A stretch of 7,706 nucleotides of DNA from contig CAMAHZ010000056.1 of assembly GCA_945834965.1 (NCBI GenBank), positions 1 to 7,706 of the forward strand. Direction: 5' to 3'. The DNA is from an uncultured Clostridia bacterium (lineage in GTDB: Bacteria > Bacillota > Clostridia > Christensenellales > Borkfalkiaceae). Position 1 is the stretch's first letter. The number at the start of each line of letters is the position of its first letter. This document shows positions 1 to 4,742 of this stretch, one piece after another. A program made the translations under genes and the position numbers. The notes beneath the pieces were generated by a model. The model saw only the letters and a program-made list of their open reading frames with translations. It was not told the DNA's origin and did not search any database.

Positions 1-1574
1 GGCACTTTTAAAAGCTGTTTACGCTCTGTAAACTTGCCGTTTTCTTCCCTGTAGGTTACGATATTTTTTGCAGTACCCGAATTGAGACCTGCAACGTATT
101 TTAAAAGGTATGCGCTTGCGGTGTTCAAGTCCACGCCTACGCTGTTTACGCAGTCTTCAAGCACGCCGCCTAAAACCGCGTCTAAACGCTTTTTATCCAT
201 ATCGTGCTGATACTGCCCTACGCCTATCGACTTGGGGTCGATTTTAATAAGCTCGGCAAGGGGGTCCTGAAGGCGCCTTGCAATCGAGATTGCCGAACGC
301 TTGGTCAAGTCAAAATCGGGGAATTCTTCCGCCGCAAGGGGGCTTGCCGAATAGACGCTGGCGCCCGCTTCGCTTACGACTGCGTATGATACGGGGCGGT
401 CTAACTCTTTAAGTAGGTCGGCAACAAAAATTTCCGTCTCCTTACCCGCCGTGCCGTTGCCGATTGAAATTACGTCTACGTTATACTTTTTGACAAGGCG
501 TTTAATAGTCGCCTTGCTCTCTTCTATCTTTTCGTGCGGGGGTACGGGGAAGATTACGTCGGTATCGAGCACCTTGCCCGTACCGTCTACAACCGCAACC
601 TTACAGCCCGTTCTGTACCCCGGGTCAAGCCCTAAGGTGACTTTATCCCTTACGGGCGGCTGAAGCAAAAGGGGGCGAAGGTTGACTTCGAACATATGAA
701 TTGCCTGTTCGCTTGCCCTGTCGGTTAAAATGGCACGCACTTCCCTTTCTATGGACGGTTGAATCAATCTGTCGTAGCCGTCGGAAGCAGCTTCTTTTAT
801 AAGCTCGGCGCAGTCGCCCTTGCTGTGCACGTACTTTGCGGCGCACACTCTCTTTGCCATATCCGCGTCGAATGCGATTTTAACTCGGAGACACTCTTCC
901 TTTTCGCCCCTGTTTATGGCGAGAATTCTGTGATTTTTAATTTCAGGCACGAGCTCGGCATAGTCTGCGTACATATCGTACGTACCCTTACCGTCGTCCT
1001 TTATGAGCTTAACCTGCACTTCGCCGTGATTTTCCAAAAGGGTACGAAGTTTTTTTCTCAGCTCTGCGTTATCCGAAACGACTTCCGCAATGACGTCCTT
1101 TGCGCCCTGAATTGCCTGCTGAGTATTTTCGACGCCCTTTTCGGGGTTGACGTACTTTTCCGCTTCCGCATAAGGGTCGCCTTCCTGCGCTAAAATAAAT
1201 TCGGCAAGGGGCTGTAAGCCCTTTTCGATTGCGGCGGACGCACGCGTCTTTTTCTTCTGCTTATAGGGGCGGTAGACGTCTTCAATCTCCGTCATAGTCG
1301 TGCAGGCGGCAATCGCGGCGGCAACTTCGTTTGTCATCTTGCCCTGCTCTTCTATTGCGGCGGCAACTTCACCCTTGCGCTTTTCAAGGTTGGTCAAGTA
1401 CTCGTACCTGTCTGCAAACTGCCTTAAGAGCTGGTCGTCGATACCGCCCGTCATCTCCTTTCTGTAACGGGCGATAAAGGGTATGGTGTTGCCTTCGTCC
1501 AACAGCTTGACCACGTTTTCCGCATGGTCGGCTTTTAAGTTAAATTCCTGCGTGAGTTGTTCGGTTATGTTCAT
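1..1574 (-). CDS. tex: Tex, S1-family RNA-binding transcription accessory protein (N-terminal 524 residues, cut by window edge)
   Basis: Tex is a cytoplasmic nucleic-acid-binding protein linked to transcription and RNA metabolism; its exact role is not settled. The frame is open from ATG at 1574 to the window edge, giving 524 complete codons of a protein usually about 720-780 residues long, so the C-terminal S1 domain lies outside. Visible in order are the Tex N-terminal helical region with the family signature TIPFIARYRKEMTGG near residues 30-45, a VYRPYKQKKKTRAS stretch near residue 115, and a YqgF/RNase H-like domain opening with LGLDPGYRTGCKVAVVD (Asp at about residue 317). Then come QYQHDMDKKRLD and a helix-hairpin-helix region (GLNSGTAKNIVTYREENG) that runs into the edge. 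The start is supported by AAGGTGGG a few bases upstream and by the N-terminus MNITEQLTQEFNL, normal for the family. It is the last visible gene of the block, 15 nt after the AlkD-like gene. No frameshift is seen. Confidence 0.95.
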   Translation of the reverse strand, partial: MNITEQLTQEFNLKADHAENVVKLLDEGNTIPFIARYRKEMTGGIDDQLLRQFADRYEYLTNLEKRKGEVAAAIEEQGKMTNEVAAAIAACTTMTEIEDVYRPYKQKKKTRASAAIEKGLQPLAEFILAQEGDPYAEAEKYVNPEKGVENTQQAIQGAKDVIAEVVSDNAELRKKLRTLLENHGEVQVKLIKDDGKGTYDMYADYAELVPEIKNHRILAINRGEKEECLRVKIAFDADMAKRVCAAKYVHSKGDCAELIKEAASDGYDRLIQPSIEREVRAILTDRASEQAIHMFEVNLRPLLLQPPVRDKVTLGLDPGYRTGCKVAVVDGTGKVLDTDVIFPVPPHEKIEESKATIKRLVKKYNVDVISIGNGTAGKETEIFVADLLKELDRPVSYAVVSEAGASVYSASPLAAEEFPDFDLTKRSAISIARRLQDPLAELIKIDPKSIGVGQYQHDMDKKRLDAVLGGVLEDCVNSVGVDLNTASAYLLKYVAGLNSGTAKNIVTYREENGKFTERKQLLKV

Positions 1575-1577
1575 ATT

Positions 1578-1585
1578 CCCACCTT
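1578..1585 (-). promoter_or_regulatory. Ribosome binding site of tex
   Basis: The minus strand reads AAGGTGGG immediately before AATATG, so a purine-rich Shine-Dalgarno sequence sits about 3-6 nt from the tex start. It lies entirely within the 15-nt gap after the stop codon of the AlkD-like gene, which fixes the tex start at 1574. Confidence 0.75.
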
Positions 1586-1589
1586 ATTT

Positions 1590-2264
1590 TTAAGGGCGTT
1601 TAAGCCCTTTAAGTTCCTTCTTTTGTTCGTCGGTCAAGCGATAGCTTTCACACGCCTTTGAAATCGCCTTGTTATGCGTTTTAATATCAAGCTTGCCTTG
1701 CTTTAAATATTCAACGCCTTTTTCGTAATGCTTAACCAGCACTTCTGCAATAAGCCACGCCGCCGCCATATGCACGTAGTAAAAGCTTGTATCCGCCCTT
1801 TCCACGCTGTCGAAAATTAGGTTCAAGTACTTCTCTTCCACGTAAAAATGTAAAAGCGTTACGAGCGAAAAACGTTGGTAAAACTCCTTGTTGACCCCCA
1901 AATATGCCTTGATGAACGGTAAAAATTCCTGCCTGTGCTTTTTTATGCAAGCCGCTTTAAAGCAGTCGCAACAAGCCCAGTTATCTATCAACGCAACGCA
2001 GTCATCCACTATATCTACAAACCTTTCGTAAGGTAGATTTGCCGCGGCAGTAAGCTTTAAAAAGGTGACTTCGTAGTACTCGTTGGGTAAGGCAAAAAGC
2101 TCTTGTATTCGTGCGGCATAACTTTTTGCAAGCGAGCGCAAAAGTGGCGTGCGTACGCCGATTACCTTAATGCTTGGATTATGTAAAAGCTTGCTGTGAA
2201 AGGCGGCGTAGTCCAAATCGGACAAGCCGTTAAGCTCTTGTAAAAGCTCTTCGTAAAGCCCCAT
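1590..2264 (-). CDS. AlkD-like HEAT-repeat DNA alkylation repair protein
   Basis: This 224-residue protein belongs to the AlkD-type DNA alkylation repair family (ALK/HEAT-like repeats). The characterised Bacillus cereus AlkD excises bulky or positively charged alkylated purines without flipping the base. Recognisable parts are the N-terminal GVRTPLLRSLAK motif (residues 36-47), an IDNWACCDCF segment holding Trp96 and Asp100, Trp170 in HMAAAWLIAE, and the C-terminal HNKAISKACESYRL signature (198-210). The W-x3-D spacing matches the Trp109/Asp113 pair of B. cereus AlkD, and Trp170 could correspond to its Trp187; this mapping is from memory. The frame stays open upstream to a possible start at 2333, but those extra 23 residues are Cys/Arg/Gln-rich and unlike the family. 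ATG at 2264 has AAGGA 5 nt upstream and starts with a normal MGLYEELLQEL helix. It overlaps the 3' end of the preceding glycosylase gene by 35 bp, suggesting translational coupling. The exact lesion specificity cannot be told from sequence. Confidence 0.88.
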   Translation of the reverse strand: MGLYEELLQELNGLSDLDYAAFHSKLLHNPSIKVIGVRTPLLRSLAKSYAARIQELFALPNEYYEVTFLKLTAAANLPYERFVDIVDDCVALIDNWACCDCFKAACIKKHRQEFLPFIKAYLGVNKEFYQRFSLVTLLHFYVEEKYLNLIFDSVERADTSFYYVHMAAAWLIAEVLVKHYEKGVEYLKQGKLDIKTHNKAISKACESYRLTDEQKKELKGLKRP

Positions 2265-2712
2265 ACCATTCCTTATCGTTCCGCCTTGCGTTTGCAGGGC
2301 TGGTTGACGGCACTTTTTCGTACGGCACGGCAACGTGGGAAAATCCCTTTAAAAACAGTTCGTACGCCTTACCGCCGTTTACAAGTATATACTCAATCGG
2401 TGCGTTTTGCAACAAAAAATTTATATCAGCCAAATTGAAATTTTTAATCGTGTCGTCACGGGAAGAGACTATTTCGCACTCCGAAACGACATCCCACAGC
2501 GCAATCTTATTGCGTAAAAGGAAGTCCTTTTTGTCGTCTAAAGATAACGGCGTAGTCTCATTAAAAAAGGTTGAAAGTATACGCCAAAAGGCGTTGCGCG
2601 CGTTGCCGTAGTAAAAGCCCTGCTCCCTTGATTTAACCGACGGAAAACTGCCTAAAACAAGCACTTTGCTGTCTTTGCTATAAAACGGGTCGAACCCCTT
2701 TATTCTATCCAT
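2230..2712 (-). CDS. Hypoxanthine (deoxyinosine)-DNA glycosylase, UDG superfamily family 6
   Basis: This 160-residue protein matches the HDG group (UDG family 6), which removes hypoxanthine formed by adenine deamination from DNA and starts base excision repair. Motif 1 is VLGSFPSVKSREQGFYYGNARNAFW at residues 19-43. Asn40 in this stretch probably corresponds to the catalytic Asn reported for the archaeal HDG, an alignment made from memory. An ALWDVV segment follows at 71-76, a strand ILVNGGKAYELF at 109-120, and the motif-2-like loop VPSTSPAN at 134-141. Length and N-terminus (MDRIKGFDPFYS) are typical. No good Shine-Dalgarno sequence precedes the ATG. It lies only 5 nt after the stop of the M16 peptidase gene, so translation is probably coupled to that gene. 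Its last 35 bp overlap the next repair gene. Hypoxanthine specificity is inferred from family; related mismatch uracil glycosylases are the alternative. Confidence 0.88.
   Translation of the reverse strand: MDRIKGFDPFYSKDSKVLVLGSFPSVKSREQGFYYGNARNAFWRILSTFFNETTPLSLDDKKDFLLRNKIALWDVVSECEIVSSRDDTIKNFNLADINFLLQNAPIEYILVNGGKAYELFLKGFSHVAVPYEKVPSTSPANARRNDKEWYGALRRAFTRA
2270..2274 (-). promoter_or_regulatory. Ribosome binding site of the AlkD-like gene, inside the upstream glycosylase gene
   Basis: The minus strand reads AAGGA, then 5 nt, then ATG at 2264. This site decides the start: it favours the 224-residue product over a 23-residue longer one from 2333. It lies within the coding sequence of the upstream glycosylase gene, so ribosomes finishing that gene pass directly over it. 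Confidence 0.65.
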
Positions 2713-2717
2713 TTAAT

Positions 2718-3953
2718 TTAGAAAAGGGGCTTGTCCACGTTGCCGACCACCGCAGACGCCTTGTACCTTTCGTCGAAATTGCACTCTATCGCTTCGTTGA
2801 CGTCGTTAAGCGTTACGGCGTTGAGCTTTGAAACCCTTTCTTCAAAGTCGAACACCTTACCCGAATAGAGCAGTTCTTTGCCGTAGACGAGCATTTGAGA
2901 GCTTGTACTTTCCTGCGCAAAGACTAAGGACGAGAGCATCTGCTCCTTGCCCCTTTTAAACTCGTCTTCGGTCATATCCTTTTTCTTTAACGCCGCTATG
3001 CACTCGGCAATGGCTTGTACCGACTTATTAAAATTTTCGGCGTTGACGCCTGCGTAGACGGTGAGCGCACCCGACTTTTCGTAGCAGCTTACGTAAGAAT
3101 AGACGGTGTACGCAAGCCCGAGCTTTTCGCGCACGGTCTGGAACAGGCGCGACGACATACTGCCGCCCAACACGGCGTTCATAATCTGCGTTGCGTCGCA
3201 TAACCTTTCGTACCTTTTGAACGAAGGATAGGCGATTGCAACGTGAATTTGCTCTATATCCTTCTTTTTAAAGAGATGCGAACTGCTTAACTGCACGTTC
3301 AGCTCTCTACTTTCAAGCGTGTTTTTGGGCAAGATTTCAAAGTACTTTTCAGCCATTTTTTCCGCCTGCTCGAAAGAGATATTGCCTGCCATAGAGATGA
3401 CTATATTGTCGGGCGTGTAACGGGAATTTAGATATTTTTTGATATCTTCTCTCGTAAAACCCGATACGTTTTGTTTGCTTCCCAAGATATTCCTGCCGTA
3501 GTTCTTTTGACCGAAAAACGCCTGAGAGAGCAAATCTAAACACAAATCGTCGGGGGTGTCTTCGTTCATAGAAATTTCTTCTATAACGACGCCCTTTTCC
3601 CTGACCATTTCATCTTCGGGGAATACGCTGTTCAAGAATAAATCGGAGAGAATTTCAAACGCTTCTTCCGCGTGGTTAGACGTAGACTTTGCGTAGTAGC
3701 AGGTAACGTCCTTTGAAGTAAAGGCGTTGACCTGTGCGCCGATTGCGTCCATTCTGTCCGAAATTTGAAACGCGGTGCGCTTTTTCGTACCCTTGAACAT
3801 CATATGTTCGATAAAGTGGGAAATGCCGTCTTCGCTATCGCTTTCGTACGCCGCGCCCGTGCCGACTATTATACCCATAGAAACCGACAAAAGTCCCGTC
3901 ATCTGTTTGACTATAAGTCTTACGCCGTTTGCCAACTGTTTATACTTTACCAT
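2718..3953 (-). CDS. M16 family zinc metallopeptidase (YmxG/MlpA, processing-peptidase type)
   Basis: This 411-residue peptidase is related to mitochondrial processing peptidase beta and Bacillus MlpA (YmxG). The inverted zinc motif HFIEH is at residues 46-50 (His46, His50 ligands, Glu49 catalytic), and the distal glutamate of the HxxEH-X75-E pattern falls on Glu126 in GVVIEEISMNEDTPDD. The C-terminal half has the conserved GGSMSSRLFQTVREKLGLAY element at about 263-283, including the Arg/Tyr pair that helps bind substrate. All catalytic elements are present and the length is normal for a single-unit M16B enzyme, so it should be active, probably as a dimer; its substrate is unknown. No signal peptide is visible, so a cytoplasmic location is likely. 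ATG at 3953 has a strong AAGGAG 8 nt upstream. It follows a YlxY-like gene, the same order as ylxY–mlpA in Bacillus subtilis. Confidence 0.95.
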   Translation of the reverse strand: MVKYKQLANGVRLIVKQMTGLLSVSMGIIVGTGAAYESDSEDGISHFIEHMMFKGTKKRTAFQISDRMDAIGAQVNAFTSKDVTCYYAKSTSNHAEEAFEILSDLFLNSVFPEDEMVREKGVVIEEISMNEDTPDDLCLDLLSQAFFGQKNYGRNILGSKQNVSGFTREDIKKYLNSRYTPDNIVISMAGNISFEQAEKMAEKYFEILPKNTLESRELNVQLSSSHLFKKKDIEQIHVAIAYPSFKRYERLCDATQIMNAVLGGSMSSRLFQTVREKLGLAYTVYSYVSCYEKSGALTVYAGVNAENFNKSVQAIAECIAALKKKDMTEDEFKRGKEQMLSSLVFAQESTSSQMLVYGKELLYSGKVFDFEERVSKLNAVTLNDVNEAIECNFDERYKASAVVGNVDKPLF

Positions 3954-3961
3954 TTTATTTT

Positions 3962-3967
3962 CTCCTT
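3962..3967 (-). promoter_or_regulatory. Strong ribosome binding site of the M16 peptidase gene
   Basis: The minus strand reads AAGGAG, 8 nt of AT-rich spacer, then ATG at 3953. It is the closest to consensus in the window and sits in the 33-nt gap after the NodB-like gene. Confidence 0.8.
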
Positions 3968-3986
3968 ACCGTAGATAAGTGTGTTT

Positions 3987-4682
3987 TTATAAATTTTGTA
4001 AAACCGTAACCGCGGTTAACGAATTGTTTTTCATATATTCTAAAATCTTGGGCAGAGCCTGAACGGTGACATCCTTGGGGTGCATTAAGATAAATTCGCC
4101 GTTTGAAAGGTTTTTCGTTGCCCTGTTATAGATTAGCGAAACGTCGCTATCACGCCAGTCAATCGTGTCCCTTGACCACATAATAGTCTTTAAGTTTAAA
4201 GCTTCCGCCGCAGTAACCGTAGCCGTGCAATACGCCCCCGAAGGCGGTGCAAATAGGGTGATTTGCCTATTTAGCATTGCTTCTAAAAGTTTTATGCTCG
4301 GGCGGATTTCGGCTAAGTTTTGGGAATAGTTCAGCTTGGAATGGTCCTTATGAAAGTACCCGTGAGAGCCGACTTCGTGACCGCGAAAAGCCACTTCCCT
4401 TACGCAGTCGATATTGTCGTCCGCCCAACAGCCGCCCATAAAAAAGGTTGCTTTGGCTGAATACTCGTCTAAAATATCTAAAATTTTGTATACGTTTTCG
4501 GTGTTTTCGTACACGTTGAACATAAGCGAAACGCCGCAGGCGTTCTTTGCCCGATAGTACACGCTTTCGCCGTTAGACGCCACCTGCTCTGCACCGCCGC
4601 TGCCAAAACCGACTATACAAACGCACCCGACGACTAAGCAAAGCACCAAATTTACGACAATCGAAATAACTCTATTTTTCAA
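3987..4682 (-). CDS. YlxY-like NodB/polysaccharide-deacetylase-fold protein, membrane-anchored, catalytic Asp missing
   Basis: This 231-residue protein has a basic N-terminus and a hydrophobic segment (about residues 5-26), so it is exported and either anchored or cleaved; VVGC at 17-20 loosely fits a lipobox. A NodB (carbohydrate esterase 4) fold follows from about residue 50. The TFDDGP motif 1 is replaced by FNVYE (55-59), so both the catalytic base Asp and the metal Asp are absent. ILDILDEYSAKATFF (68-81) and GHEVGSHGYFH (101-111), with the two metal-type His107 and His111, are kept. Motif 3 is FAPPSG (144-149), with the usual Arg replaced by Ala. WSRDTIDW (169-176) and ILMH (198-201, His201) remain. 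A similar loss of the Asp pair is, to my recollection, typical of the sporulation-associated YlxY subgroup, and the neighbouring M16 gene supports that relation. It may bind glycan rather than hydrolyse it. The start is TTG with AGGGG 7 nt upstream; the next Met is residue 54, inside the domain. Confidence 0.85.
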   Translation of the reverse strand: MKNRVISIVVNLVLCLVVGCVCIVGFGSGGAEQVASNGESVYYRAKNACGVSLMFNVYENTENVYKILDILDEYSAKATFFMGGCWADDNIDCVREVAFRGHEVGSHGYFHKDHSKLNYSQNLAEIRPSIKLLEAMLNRQITLFAPPSGAYCTATVTAAEALNLKTIMWSRDTIDWRDSDVSLIYNRATKNLSNGEFILMHPKDVTVQALPKILEYMKNNSLTAVTVLQNL

Positions 4683-4689
4683 CAGTTTG

Positions 4690-4727
4690 CCCCTAATAAT
4701 AATTACTATTACTATTTTATTTAGGGG
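4690..4727 (-). promoter_or_regulatory. Possible RNA hairpin covering the ribosome binding site of the NodB-like gene
   Basis: On the minus strand TTAGGGG (4696-4690) contains the Shine-Dalgarno sequence AGGGG for the TTG start at 4682. It is perfectly complementary to CCCCTAA at 4727-4721. Three more A-T pairs can form after a one-base bulge, leaving an AU-rich loop of roughly 17-24 nt. No T-run follows either arm, so it does not look like an intrinsic terminator. Pairing would hide the ribosome binding site. The complementarity is seen directly; the regulatory role is inference. Confidence 0.4.
4694..4716. repeat. Short AT-rich trinucleotide-like tract
   Basis: The plus strand reads a few TAA units followed by ATT-ACT alternations between mutS2 and the NodB-like gene. 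It forms most of the loop of the possible hairpin. It is too short and imperfect to be a true microsatellite, though slippage there would change loop or spacer length. Confidence 0.4.
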
Positions 4728-4742
4728 GTTAGCTTTATAGAC

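Noticed and set aside
759..1193. Long plus-strand open frame (144 codons) antisense to tex
   Set aside because: It lies wholly over a strongly conserved tex frame, has a low-complexity, Phe/Val/Cys-rich translation with no family resemblance, and is explained by codon bias of the opposite strand.
2265..2333. Longer start for the AlkD-like gene (adds 23 residues)
   Set aside because: The extension lies in the glycosylase gene, is unlike the family N-terminus, and the internal ATG at 2264 has a good ribosome binding site.
4721..4742. TATAAA-like -10 element after mutS2
   Set aside because: The nearest -35-like TTGTAA is only about 14 nt away, too close for a normal sigma-A promoter, and the region is AT-rich enough to give such matches by chance.
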